Shown: one piece after another, positions 51,259 to 60,273 of the stretch | Numbering within the stretch: position 1 is the stretch's first letter | How the letters are laid out: each line of letters begins with the position of its first letter | From: Clostridia bacterium | GTDB lineage: Bacteria; Bacillota; Clostridia; Christensenellales; CAG-138 | DNA: 64,000 nt | Assembly (NCBI GenBank): GCA_017541305.1 | Contig: JAFXZJ010000024.1 | Span: forward strand, 1 to 64,000 | Reading direction: 5' to 3' | Notes under the pieces: generated by a model | What the model was told of the DNA's origin: nothing | What the model saw: only the letters and a program-made list of their open reading frames with translations | Database searches by the model: none | Position numbers and translations under genes: made by a program

Positions 51259-53556
51259 ATGAAGAAGCATGGTTCAAAAAACAAAAAACGAAGGGGCGCA
51301 TTGCTTAAGACGGCGGCGGGAAGCCTGCTTCTTGTGATCGCGATACTGCTTATCGGCGCGTCGTTCGTTTTCGATTTCGAGGAATGGCGGGAATTCGACG
51401 AGAAGCTGATCACCGATTGCCCGAAGGCGCTTATGCTGTATGATCGAGAGGGTCGGCTTTTGAGCGTGCGCGGTCCCGAGAAGCGCATTTGGGTGAGCGT
51501 CAACGAGCTTGATAAGCATACCGTGGACGCTTTCGTTTCGGCAGAGGACGCGCGCTTTTATTCGCACGGGGGGATAGACCTTTACCGTGTTTTCGGCGCG
51601 GCGTGGGCGGATATAAAGGCCGGCTCGTTCGTGCAGGGCGCTTCGACCATCAGCCAGCAGCTGATAAAGCTTTCGCACCTTTCAACGGAAAAGACGCTCG
51701 ACCGCAAGCTTGAGGAGGCGGTTCTGGCAATGCAGCTTGAGGGACGCTTTTCCAAGGACGAGATAATGGAGCTCTACCTGAATTACATCTATTTCGGCGG
51801 GGGCTTTTACGGCATCGAGGCGGCGGCTCTGGGCTATTTCGGCGTGCACGCCGCCGAGCTGACGACCGCGCAGTCGGCACAGCTCGCGGGAATACCCAAA
51901 AGCCCCTCGGCCTATGCTCCGCACCTTGATCCCGAGGCCTCGAAGGGGCGGCGTGACAGCATACTCGGCCTTATGCACGAATACGGGTATATCGACGGCT
52001 CCGAGCTTGACTCGGCGCTTGCCGAGGAGCCCGTGCTCTCCCCCGCTCTGCCGCAGGAAAAGGGCTTTTTGCTGGATATGGCGATAGACGAGGCGGCGCT
52101 CCTTACGGGGCTTTCAAGGGAAGAGCTGCTTAAATCCGGGTATTCGATCGTGACCACGCAGGACAGCCGCATCGCCGCCGAATGCGCCGAGCTCATGCGG
52201 GACGATTCGCTTTTCCCCGCGGATAACGCGCAGGGTGCGCTGGTGGTTTTGGGTGAAAACGGGAACGTGGAGGCCATCGAAGGCGCGCGGGGCGGATACT
52301 CCGACGGCGTTTTCGACCGCGCATCGGGCTCGAAGCGTCAGCCCGGCTCGCTCATAAAGCCTGTGCTCGTTTACGCCCCGGCGATGGAGCTTTTCGGCTA
52401 TTCGCCGACTTCGCTGCTGCTCGACGAGCCCACGGCCTTCGGCGATTACGAACCGCGCAATTCCGACGAGAAATACTATGGCTTCGTCACTCTGCGCACC
52501 GCGCTTATGCGCTCGCTCAACGTGCCCGCGGTGAAGGTGCTGGCGGACGTCGGCATACCGCAGGCAGCCCTGTTCGCTCAAAGGATGGGCGTTGATATGA
52601 CGGACGAGAGCCCGGGTCTGCCGCTTGCGCTCGGCGGCTTCACGCACGGGGTCACGCCGCTTGCGATGGCGGGCGCTTATTCGGTGTTCTCCAACGGCGG
52701 AGTGTACATAGAGCCTCACACCGTGCTGAGGATACTCGACGACAAGGGAGCGCCGGTCTATTCAAGACCGATCTTCGGCGAGCGCGTGATGAGCGAAGCG
52801 AATTCGTTTTTGCTGACCTCGATGCTGAAAAGCGCCGTTTCGGAGGGCACCGCAAGGCGGCTTGGCGAGACGGGTCTGCCCCTTGCGGCAAAGACGGGCA
52901 CGGTGATAGACGCGGGCGGCGTGCGCGACGCCTGGTGCGCGGCATATACTCGATCGCACACGGCGGTCGTGTGGATGGGCACGGACTCCGCTCACGAGGG
53001 AAGCCTTTCCGAGAGCGCCGTTGGCGGGAATCAGCCCGCGCGGATGCTTGCCGAGCTCTTTTCATACATATATGAAAGCACGCCCTGCGGGGACTTTTTG
53101 AAGCCCGAGGGCGTGACGGAGGCGCTGATAGACGTTTCGGCGGAGGCGGAAGGCGCGATCTATGCCGCGGACGAAAACACGCCCGCGGAATACGTGCGGA
53201 GCGAATTTTTTATCGAGGGCCGCGAGCCCGCGGAGCACAACCCCAAAAGGACCGTTCCGGAGGCGCCTTCGGAACTGGGCTGGAGCATGGGCGGCGACGG
53301 CAGGCCCGTGATAGCCTTCACGGCGGACGGGAGCGCGTGCTACACGGTCGTCCGCACGGACGCCATGGGGCGCGAAAAGACCGTGTTCGAGACCGAGGGT
53401 GTGAGCGGATACGTAAGCTTTGCCGATCCCACGGCTGCGCCCGGATGCGCGTATTCCTACGTGATCACGGCAAAAACAAAAACGCCCGAGGGGGACGTTC
53501 TTGAAAGCGCTCCGTCAAGGAGGATGCGCGTGGTGGTGCCTTTCGTGCAGCCGTAA
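51259..53556 (+). CDS. Class A penicillin-binding protein (PBP1A-like)
   Basis: A 765-residue bifunctional peptidoglycan synthase. Basic cytoplasmic start (MKKHGSKNKKRR), one membrane anchor (~18-36), glycosyltransferase family 51 domain with Glu96 (SAEDARFYSHGGID) and GASTISQQLIKL, then the transpeptidase domain with Ser364 (SLIK), SLN at 419-421 and KTGT at ~537. A C-terminal fibronectin III-like module (~665-765) follows. The ATG at 51259 lacks an obvious ribosome binding site; it was chosen because upstream codons overlap the divergent Dabb promoter. The SLN in place of SxN is within the allowed pattern. Length is typical. Confidence 0.92.
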   Translation: MKKHGSKNKKRRGALLKTAAGSLLLVIAILLIGASFVFDFEEWREFDEKLITDCPKALMLYDREGRLLSVRGPEKRIWVSVNELDKHTVDAFVSAEDARFYSHGGIDLYRVFGAAWADIKAGSFVQGASTISQQLIKLSHLSTEKTLDRKLEEAVLAMQLEGRFSKDEIMELYLNYIYFGGGFYGIEAAALGYFGVHAAELTTAQSAQLAGIPKSPSAYAPHLDPEASKGRRDSILGLMHEYGYIDGSELDSALAEEPVLSPALPQEKGFLLDMAIDEAALLTGLSREELLKSGYSIVTTQDSRIAAECAELMRDDSLFPADNAQGALVVLGENGNVEAIEGARGGYSDGVFDRASGSKRQPGSLIKPVLVYAPAMELFGYSPTSLLLDEPTAFGDYEPRNSDEKYYGFVTLRTALMRSLNVPAVKVLADVGIPQAALFAQRMGVDMTDESPGLPLALGGFTHGVTPLAMAGAYSVFSNGGVYIEPHTVLRILDDKGAPVYSRPIFGERVMSEANSFLLTSMLKSAVSEGTARRLGETGLPLAAKTGTVIDAGGVRDAWCAAYTRSHTAVVWMGTDSAHEGSLSESAVGGNQPARMLAELFSYIYESTPCGDFLKPEGVTEALIDVSAEAEGAIYAADENTPAEYVRSEFFIEGREPAEHNPKRTVPEAPSELGWSMGGDGRPVIAFTADGSACYTVVRTDAMGREKTVFETEGVSGYVSFADPTAAPGCAYSYVITAKTKTPEGDVLESAPSRRMRVVVPFVQP

Positions 53557-53568
53557 CGCGGGCGGGGA

Positions 53569-54312
53569 TCAATGCCTGAACTTAAGCTTTATCTCCCTTA
53601 CCGTCTGTTCGGGCACGGTGAACAGCAGCATCCTTCCCCGCTCCGTCCTTTGAGCTTCACAGCCGGTGAACCCGAGCTCGAGCTTGGAATCTATGAACGC
53701 GGTCAGCAAAAACGAGGTGTCGTAAGCTATGCGGGGAAGCTCGACGGTATCGTCCTCATCGGTAGACGCCGTAAAGGCGAAATAGATATCGAACGAGGAA
53801 TTGACGGGCAGCTCGTTCACGAACGGGATCGTGAGCACCCCCTCGGAGAGGGTGAAACGCACGGGCGCTCCGTTGACCGAGGCAAGGCTTATATCCGCGC
53901 CGCCCACGGCGAACGATGCGGAATAGAGCGTGCGGTCGGTGTTGTTTACAAAGCTCAACGCCATGCTGCCCGAGGCCTTGCCGGAAAAGCTCCCCTGCAT
54001 ATCGTAGCCGGGCTCGCAGGCAAGCGTGAGCAGCGCGGCGCTCTGCTCATCGGAAATGCGTATCGGCTCGCCGGGATCTTCCGTATCGTCAACGGGAGCG
54101 GGCGTTAAGACAGGGGCTTGGGTATAGCCGACGGCCTCGGTGGGCGCGGGGGCTTCGGTGACGGTCGTTTCGGGCCCGGGCGTTTTTTGACAGCTGCTTC
54201 CCGCAAAAAAAACGATGAGCACGACGATGCCGCCGATAGCGATCACCATCAGCGCAGCAAACAGTATCAGGTTGAGTATGCGCCTGTTCCTTCGGCGCTC
54301 TATCTTGGACAT
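53569..54312 (-). CDS. Hypothetical membrane-anchored protein with beta-rich outer domain
   Basis: A 247-residue protein of unknown family. Basic N-terminus (SKIERRRNRR), one transmembrane helix (~14-38), a Pro/Thr-rich spacer (PGPETTVTEAPAPTEAVGYTQAPVLTPAP) and a beta-rich domain from ~85 (SGSMALSFVNNTDRTLYSASFAVGGADISLASVNG...). The ATG at 54312 has no good ribosome binding site. It is convergent with the PBP gene, with only 12 bases between stops, and downstream of buk on the same strand after a 50-base gap. Confidence 0.65.
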   Translation of the reverse strand: MSKIERRRNRRILNLILFAALMVIAIGGIVVLIVFFAGSSCQKTPGPETTVTEAPAPTEAVGYTQAPVLTPAPVDDTEDPGEPIRISDEQSAALLTLACEPGYDMQGSFSGKASGSMALSFVNNTDRTLYSASFAVGGADISLASVNGAPVRFTLSEGVLTIPFVNELPVNSSFDIYFAFTASTDEDDTVELPRIAYDTSFLLTAFIDSKLELGFTGCEAQRTERGRMLLFTVPEQTVREIKLKFRH

Positions 54313-54361
54313 ATGCAAAGAATGCGCGGCATGAGGTCTCCCCCATGCCGCATGGTTTTGC

Positions 54362-55429
54362 TCACAGTGTGAATTCGTGCGCTTCTTCTTCGCCCCTGAG
54401 GACGCGGAGACCGCCCGCCGCCAGCGCTTCCATTTCGAATTCGCCGGCCATGACCTCGACGGGTGCGATCCACTCGATGCGGGGCCTGAGCATGTTTATG
54501 AACAGGTCGGAATGCGCAAGGCCTCCGGTGATCACGATGCTGTCCACCCTGCCGTTGACGGCCGCGGCAAGCTCGGCTATGCCCTTGGCATGGGAAAGCG
54601 CCATTGCGTCGTAAAGCAGACGCGCCTTTTCATCGCCCGACTCGATCATGCGCTCGATCTCGAGCCCGTCGCTCGTGCCCAGGAACGCCTTGAGGCCGGA
54701 ATTGCCGCGGATATAGCGGCTCATCTCCTCCTTGGTGTACTTGCCGGAATAGCAGAGCATGGCAAGATCCATGGCCTGCAGCCTGCCGCACCTTTCGGGA
54801 GCGAAGCCGGCGTCGTCATCGGAGTAGCAGTCGATGAGGCGGCCCTTGTGGGAGAGCCACGCGGAGCAGCCGCCGCCTATATGGAGCACGATTATAGTGC
54901 AGTCCTCGAGCTTTTTATGGAGCCTTTCCTCGGCGCATTTCCTTGCCATCGCGCGGGAATTGAGCACGTGGCCGCGGCTCTTTTTGGGCAGCTCCGGCAT
55001 GCCGGTGATGCGGGATATGTCCGAAAGCTCGTCCACCGCAACGGGATCGTAGACCATGGCGGGAATGCCGAGGGGCTTTGCTATCGCGTCGGCAAGCACG
55101 CAGGCGAGGTTGGATATGTGGGTATCGACCTTGGCGGCATAGAAATAGTCTACCATGGCCTTGTTGATCCTGAACGCGCCGGACGGCACGGGAGGCAGCA
55201 GGCCGCCGCGCGCCATGACGCAGGTGAGGCTCTCTTTCTTTATGCCGTTCTCCTCAAGCGCTTTTTCGATCAGCGCCATGCGGTAATCAAACTGATCCAT
55301 CACCCATTTGAAATGCTTTACCTCCTCAAGGGGGTGGCGCACGGTGACGGCCATGATGCGCTTGTCGTCATCGAAAACGGCAAGCTTGGTGGAAGTGGAG
55401 CCGGGGTTGATAACTAAGATTCTTTCCAT
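54362..55429 (-). CDS. buk: Butyrate kinase
   Basis: A 355-residue acetokinase-family enzyme making butyrate and ATP from butyryl phosphate and ADP. Motifs: ILVINPGSTSTKLAVFDDDK at the N-terminus, VMARGGLLPPVPSGAFRINKAMVDYF, IIVLHIGGGCSAWLSHKGRLIDC and VNGRVDSIVITGGLAHSD. Length is typical. The upstream M13 peptidase gene ends 30 bases away in the same direction and ptb lies before that, so ptb-pepO-buk may form one transcript. It supports butyrate (or branched-chain acid) fermentation. Confidence 0.93.
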   Translation of the reverse strand: MERILVINPGSTSTKLAVFDDDKRIMAVTVRHPLEEVKHFKWVMDQFDYRMALIEKALEENGIKKESLTCVMARGGLLPPVPSGAFRINKAMVDYFYAAKVDTHISNLACVLADAIAKPLGIPAMVYDPVAVDELSDISRITGMPELPKKSRGHVLNSRAMARKCAEERLHKKLEDCTIIVLHIGGGCSAWLSHKGRLIDCYSDDDAGFAPERCGRLQAMDLAMLCYSGKYTKEEMSRYIRGNSGLKAFLGTSDGLEIERMIESGDEKARLLYDAMALSHAKGIAELAAAVNGRVDSIVITGGLAHSDLFINMLRPRIEWIAPVEVMAGEFEMEALAAGGLRVLRGEEEAHEFTL

Positions 55430-55459
55430 CGTTTTTCCTTTCAGTAGAGGTGTTTTTTA

Positions 55460-57367
55460 TCACCAGATGCTGATACGCTTTTCAGGAGCTATATACATCC
55501 CGTCGCGCTCGGTGACGCCGAAAGCTTCATACCATTCGTCAAAGTTGCGGGGCATCATGTTGGCGCGGAGCTCCGCGGGCGAATGCACGTCGCTGGCAAG
55601 AAGGAGCCGGATGTATTCCTCCTTGGCCTTCCTGCACCAGACGCGGGCCCAATTGACGAAATAGGCCCGGTAATCGGCGTTTTCGATGCCGTGCATTATC
55701 TCGAGCGTGACGCCCATGCCGCCGTTGTCGGCTATGTTTTCGCTGACGACCAGCTCGCCGTTGACCTTTCCGCCGTGGAACTCGATGCCGTCGAACTGCT
55801 CGATCATGCCCTTGGTCAGCTCGCCAAACGCGGCGAAATCATCCTCGGTCCACCAGTTCTTGAGATTGCCGTGCTCATCGAAATTGGCTCCGTTGTTGTC
55901 AAAGGCGTGAGAGATCTCGTGCCCTATCACCGCGCCGATGCCGCCAAGATTCTCCTCGGGCTTCTGCGAGAGCGAATAGAAGGGCTTTTGCAGTATCGCC
56001 GCCGGGAAAGTGATGTCGTTCGCAGAGGGATTATAGCAGGCGTTGACCATGTGGCCCGGCATGAGCCATTCGGTGCGGTCAACGGGCTTTAAGAGCTTGT
56101 CGAGCGAATCCTTTGCGCGGATAGTGAAGAGCTGCGTCATTACGGTGAAGAGGGAATCCGCCTCGTCGAAAACGAGCTTTGACCAGATGGGCTTTATCTC
56201 GTCGGGATAGCCCATCTTGATCTCGATGGTCGAAAGCTTCCTTATGGCCTGCTCCTTGGTGGATTCGGCCAGGAACCCGTTTTTCTTCACGCGGAGCTTA
56301 TAGGTCTCGATTATCTTCTTGACCAGATCGACGACGTCCTTCTTGGCCTCCTCGCCGAAATAGGTCCTGCCGTAGTAAACGCCGATGGGCTCGGAATACA
56401 TATCCGAAGCCAGCTGATAGGCCTGTTTTTCGAGGGAGGGATCGGCTTCGACGCCGCGGAGTATCCTGGAATAGGTCTTGCCGAGGGCGGCGAGCTCCTC
56501 GGAAAGATACGCCGTTGCCTTGAGCAGCGTGCGGACGTATGCCCAATGGACGTAGAGGCCGAAATTCTCTTCGGAGAAATAGCCGTTCATCTCCTTCACG
56601 GCCCTGGGATCGTAGACGATCAAGGTCTTGGGCGCGTTCGCGCCGTAGAGCTGTTCGAGCACACCCTTTATATCGAAGGGAGCCGTATATGCGGCGATCT
56701 CATCGACGTCCATGGGGTTGTGACACTTATAGTATTCCGACCATTCCACCTGGCTCTTGACCTTGCCCGCAACGAGCGCGTCGAACGCGAGCGTGTCGGC
56801 AAGATACTGTTCGCGCTCTTCCGCGGAAAGGGGCGTGAACTCGAGCGCTTTTCGGGCCATGTCGGCATAAACTTTAAGCAGCTGTTTGCCCGATTCGTTA
56901 TCGTCGGCATAATAGGCGGTGTCGGGCAGTATTATCTCGGGCCCGAGCACTATGAAGGAATTCTTCTCGGCATTCTGCATATCGGCTGTGACGTCCATAA
57001 GCAGGGGCAGCTCGACTCCGTTCAAAAGAAGCTCCGCCGCCTGCCTGTTGAGCTCGGCCGGGGTGCCGATGCCGCGTATCCGCTCGAGCAGGGGCAGCAC
57101 GGGCGCGATCCCCTCGCTGTTCCTTCGGTCGGTATCCATCACCTTTTTATACAGCGCGACAGCTTGTTTCATTTCGGGAATATCGCAGGTCTTCTCCCCC
57201 GCCGCAAAGGCGCGGAATTCGTCCATCATGAGCTTTTCCACTTCCTGATCGAGTATGGAAAAGCCGCCGGTGGTGGGACGGTCGTCCGGTATAACGGCGG
57301 TTTTGAGCCATTCGCCGTTGACGGCTTCGTAAAGATCATCCTGTATCCTGACGGTCGTATCGTTCAT
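55460..57367 (-). CDS. pepO: M13-family zinc metallopeptidase (PepO/neprilysin type)
   Basis: A 635-residue oligopeptidase. Zinc motif HEISHAFDNNG (~485) with the second part ENIADNGG supplying the third ligand (Glu), and the family end ...W. The N-terminal half is the helical cap of M13 enzymes (MNDTTVRIQDDLYEAVNGEWLKTAVIPDDRPTTGGF). No signal peptide is visible, so it is probably cytosolic, unlike the animal enzymes, and cleaves peptides. It sits between ptb and buk, an unusual position. Confidence 0.93.
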   Translation of the reverse strand: MNDTTVRIQDDLYEAVNGEWLKTAVIPDDRPTTGGFSILDQEVEKLMMDEFRAFAAGEKTCDIPEMKQAVALYKKVMDTDRRNSEGIAPVLPLLERIRGIGTPAELNRQAAELLLNGVELPLLMDVTADMQNAEKNSFIVLGPEIILPDTAYYADDNESGKQLLKVYADMARKALEFTPLSAEEREQYLADTLAFDALVAGKVKSQVEWSEYYKCHNPMDVDEIAAYTAPFDIKGVLEQLYGANAPKTLIVYDPRAVKEMNGYFSEENFGLYVHWAYVRTLLKATAYLSEELAALGKTYSRILRGVEADPSLEKQAYQLASDMYSEPIGVYYGRTYFGEEAKKDVVDLVKKIIETYKLRVKKNGFLAESTKEQAIRKLSTIEIKMGYPDEIKPIWSKLVFDEADSLFTVMTQLFTIRAKDSLDKLLKPVDRTEWLMPGHMVNACYNPSANDITFPAAILQKPFYSLSQKPEENLGGIGAVIGHEISHAFDNNGANFDEHGNLKNWWTEDDFAAFGELTKGMIEQFDGIEFHGGKVNGELVVSENIADNGGMGVTLEIMHGIENADYRAYFVNWARVWCRKAKEEYIRLLLASDVHSPAELRANMMPRNFDEWYEAFGVTERDGMYIAPEKRISIW

Positions 57368-57442
57368 ATAGATATCCTTTCGAAAGACGGAACCGAGCCC
57401 CGCGGGGGCTCAGTTCAGATAATGATTTTTTGCGGATCTGTC

Positions 57443-57485
57443 GGTTTTGCCCGGGCAAAATTGCCGCCGTCACGCGGCAAAGACA
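57443..57485 (-). other. Palindromes between ptb and pepO
   Basis: TTTTGCCCGGGCAAAA (57447-57462) is a perfect 16-base palindrome, next to TTGCCGC/GCGGCAA (57461-57480) pairing. They may attenuate transcription between ptb and pepO; on the minus strand the first is followed by CCGACAGATCC, without a T-tract, so full termination is doubtful. Confidence 0.4.
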
Positions 57486-57510
57486 AATTCGAAAACCAAA
57501 AGCGAAGCTT

Positions 57511-58407
57511 TTAGTTAACGAAACCGGCGCCCAGAGCGAGAGAATAATACTTCTCCTCGGCGCTGGAGCCGCGGGACGCGAGCACGATGGGGACCTTGCA
57601 GCCCATGATAAGACCGGCCATGCGGCCGCCGGCGGTGTAAACAAGGGCCTTGCCGAGCACGTTGCCGACTACGATCTCGGGCACGAGGAGAATATCGAAA
57701 TCGCCGGCGCAGGGGCAGTCATAGTCCTTGATGGCGGAGAGCTCGGGCACCATAGCCAAATCATAGGAGATGGGGCCTTCCACGTAGCAGGAGGGAAGCT
57801 CGCCCTCGATGCTCATGCGCTTGAGCTCGGCGGCGTCCACGGTCTCCTGCATCTTGGGATTGATGGTCTCGATGGCGCAGAGCGCGGCTACGTTGGGCTT
57901 TTCATAGCCCAGCTTGTGGAAGAATTCAACGGCGTTCTTGACGATCTTGATCTTCTTGTCAAGATCGGGATAGGTGCACATGCCACCGTCGGTGACGCAC
58001 ATGAGCTTGTGATAGCCGGGTACCTCGACCATCATGCAGTGGCTCATAAGGGAGCCGGTGCGAAGATCGGCTTCGGGATCGAGCACGCCCTTGAGCATCT
58101 GACCGGTCATGATCTTGCCCTTCATGAGGAAATCCGCCCTGCCCTCCTTGATGAGCTTGGCGGCGCATACACTGGGATGCATGCCTTCGGGGACTTCGAC
58201 GATCTCATAATCCTTGGGATCCTGACCTAAGGAAACGAGGACGGCCTCGATCTTCTCCCTGTCGCCGACGAGGATGGAATCGACCAGATCCTTCGCGTGG
58301 ATAACAGCCTCGAGCGCATGCGCGTCATCGGCGCATACGAGGGCAACGGTGCGGCGCTTGCCGGTCTTTACACGGGCGACGAGCTCGTCAAATGTTTTGA
58401 TTGCCAT
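57511..58407 (-). CDS. ptb: Phosphate butyryltransferase
   Basis: A 298-residue enzyme of the phosphate acetyl/butyryltransferase family, converting butyryl-CoA and phosphate to butyryl phosphate. Motifs: ADFLMKGKIMTGQMLKGVLDPEADLRTGSLMSHCMMVEVPGYHKLMCVTDGGMCTYPDLDKK, ALCAIETINPKMQETVDAAEL, VEGPISYDLAMVPE and DILLVPEIVVGNVLGKAL. GGAGG precedes the ATG. With buk it completes the butyrate kinase route. Confidence 0.93.
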   Translation of the reverse strand: MAIKTFDELVARVKTGKRRTVALVCADDAHALEAVIHAKDLVDSILVGDREKIEAVLVSLGQDPKDYEIVEVPEGMHPSVCAAKLIKEGRADFLMKGKIMTGQMLKGVLDPEADLRTGSLMSHCMMVEVPGYHKLMCVTDGGMCTYPDLDKKIKIVKNAVEFFHKLGYEKPNVAALCAIETINPKMQETVDAAELKRMSIEGELPSCYVEGPISYDLAMVPELSAIKDYDCPCAGDFDILLVPEIVVGNVLGKALVYTAGGRMAGLIMGCKVPIVLASRGSSAEEKYYSLALGAGFVN

Positions 58408-58455
58408 AGTATTTCCTCCTTAGATTCGCGCCTTAGGCGCATTTTTACATTTATT

Positions 58456-58484
58456 ATTTTACTATTATATCCGGCCTTTGGCAA
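58456..58484 (-). promoter_or_regulatory. ptb promoter and leader
   Basis: On the minus strand TTGCCA (58484-58479), 17 bases, TAAAAT (58461-58456). The leader carries the palindrome GCGCCTTAGGCGC (58428-58440), a possible regulatory hairpin. Confidence 0.65.
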
Positions 58485-58542
58485 TAGGCGGAAAAAAGAT
58501 ATTTGTGCGCACGGGCAAAGCCGCCGATCGTCAATTGTATAT

Positions 58543-58571
58543 TTGCATTGTTCTTTCTCTTGTTATATAAT
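58543..58571 (+). promoter_or_regulatory. Promoter of the ecfA1-ecfA2-ecfT-truA operon
   Basis: TTGCAT (58543-58548), 17 bases, TATAAT (58566-58571); first start codon 39 bases downstream. No riboswitch fits the short leader, as expected for a shared energising module. Confidence 0.75.
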
Positions 58572-58609
58572 AGTTTAGTTTAGAAAATCGCTTGAAAAAA
58601 GGAGTTCCC

Positions 58610-59437
58610 ATGCTCTCAATCAAAAACGTGAGCTTCACATACGACAGCGGCACGCCCGCGCTTGAAAACGTCTCCCTCGATATAAGGGAGGGCGAGTTTT
58701 TGTGCATCGTGGGGCACAACGGCAGCGGCAAATCGACGCTGGCAAAGATGCTCAACGGTCTTCTGCTCCCCACCGAGGGAGCTGTGATCGTCGACGGGAT
58801 GGACACCGCGGACGACGACCGCCTGCTGGATATAAGGCGCAGGGTCGGGATCGTGTTCCAGAACCCGGACAACCAGATCGTGACGACGGTGGTGCGCGAG
58901 GACGTGGCATTCGGGCCCGAAAACCTGGGCATTCCCACCGAAGAGATGATCGTTCGCGTGGACGAGGCGCTGAAATCCGTGGGCATGGAGAGCTATGCCG
59001 AATCCGCGCCGCACATGCTGTCGGGCGGTCAGAAGCAAAGGATCGCGATAGCCGGCATGCTTGCGATGGAGCCCAACGTGCTGGTGCTTGACGAGGCGAC
59101 GGCGATGCTCGATCCCTATGGCAGACGCGACATATTGAAGATCGTGCACGAGCTGCACGAGAAGAAGGGCATCACGGTAGTGATGATAACTCAATATATG
59201 GAAGAGGCGCTGGGCGCCGAACGCGTGATAGTGATGAACTCCGGTCATATCGAGATGGAGGGCACCCCGCAGGAGGTGTTCGCCCGCGGGGACGAGCTTA
59301 GAAAGATAGGGCTTGACGTGCCCGCCGCGATAGAGCTGCGGGAGCTTTTGAAGGAAAGGAATATAGCGGATCTTGGCAACGCCATGACGCTTGAGGAGAT
59401 TTCGGAGGGCTTATGCCGATCGTTATTGAAAATCTGA
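58610..59437 (+). CDS. ecfA1: Energy-coupling factor transporter ATPase EcfA1
   Basis: A 275-residue ABC ATPase: Walker A GHNGSGKS, Q-loop VFQNPDNQI, signature LSGGQKQR, Walker B VLVLDEATAM. The ATG at 58610 follows AAAGGAG by 5 bases. With EcfA2 and EcfT it powers uptake of vitamins through interchangeable S components encoded elsewhere. It overlaps ecfA2 by 25 bases. Confidence 0.95.
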   Translation: MLSIKNVSFTYDSGTPALENVSLDIREGEFLCIVGHNGSGKSTLAKMLNGLLLPTEGAVIVDGMDTADDDRLLDIRRRVGIVFQNPDNQIVTTVVREDVAFGPENLGIPTEEMIVRVDEALKSVGMESYAESAPHMLSGGQKQRIAIAGMLAMEPNVLVLDEATAMLDPYGRRDILKIVHELHEKKGITVVMITQYMEEALGAERVIVMNSGHIEMEGTPQEVFARGDELRKIGLDVPAAIELRELLKERNIADLGNAMTLEEISEGLCRSLLKI

Positions 59438-60273
59438 CCTATACTTACCAGACGGGCTCCGTAAACGCTTTTACGGCGCTCAAGGATATCTCGCTCACGA
59501 TAGAGGACGGCGAATTCGTGGGCCTTATCGGGCATACCGGAAGCGGAAAATCGACCCTCATACAGCAGCTTAACGGCCTTATGCAGCCCACGTCCGGCAG
59601 AGTGACGGTGGACGGCTTTGACATGAACGACAAGAAGCAGCGCAAATCTGGCCGCGCGCTCGTGGGCATGGTGTTCCAGTATCCCGATTATCAGCTCTTC
59701 GACGAGACCGTGTATAAGGACATAAGCTTCGGGCCCAAAAACCTCAAGCTCGATGAGGCGGAGATCGACCGCAGAGTGCGCGAGGCGATGCGCCTTGTGG
59801 GGCTTGATTTCGATGAATTCGCCGAAAAATCGCCCTTCGAGCTATCCGGCGGCGAGAAGCGCAGGACGGCGCTTGCGGGCATAATCGCCATGTATCCCAA
59901 ATATCTGGTGCTCGACGAGCCCATGGCGGGCCTGGATCCCTCCGGCAGGAAGGCCGTGCTTGAAATGATCGAGGGCTTCCGCAAACAGCTCGGCTGCGCC
60001 GTGGTGATGGTGAGCCATTCGATGGACGATATCGCGCGATCGGCCGAAAAGGTCGTAGTGCTGCGCAGCGGCGAGATATTCAAGATGGGCACCCCGCGCG
60101 AGATATTCTCGATGGCGGACGAGCTAAACGAGATGGGCCTTGAGCCCCCCTTTGCCGCGAGGATGGCGGCGTCTCTCAGGCGCGGCGGGATAGACCTGCC
60201 CCACGGCCTTTACACCAACGAGGCGCTGGTCGACGCGCTTGAAGCATGGAAGCGGGGTGAGAAGCATGTTTAA
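59413..60273 (+). CDS. ecfA2: Energy-coupling factor transporter ATPase EcfA2
   Basis: A 286-residue ABC ATPase: Walker A GHTGSGKS, VFQYPDYQLFDETVYKDISFGPKN, signature LSGGEKRR and Walker B YLVLDEPMAGLDP. GGAGGG precedes the ATG inside the ecfA1 end. Partner of EcfA1 in the asymmetric ATPase dimer. It overlaps ecfT by 8 bases. Confidence 0.95.
   Translation: MPIVIENLTYTYQTGSVNAFTALKDISLTIEDGEFVGLIGHTGSGKSTLIQQLNGLMQPTSGRVTVDGFDMNDKKQRKSGRALVGMVFQYPDYQLFDETVYKDISFGPKNLKLDEAEIDRRVREAMRLVGLDFDEFAEKSPFELSGGEKRRTALAGIIAMYPKYLVLDEPMAGLDPSGRKAVLEMIEGFRKQLGCAVVMVSHSMDDIARSAEKVVVLRSGEIFKMGTPREIFSMADELNEMGLEPPFAARMAASLRRGGIDLPHGLYTNEALVDALEAWKRGEKHV

Noticed and set aside
58408-58609. Riboswitch before the ECF transporter genes
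   Set aside because: The predicted start site leaves a leader of only ~30 bases, too short for a vitamin riboswitch.
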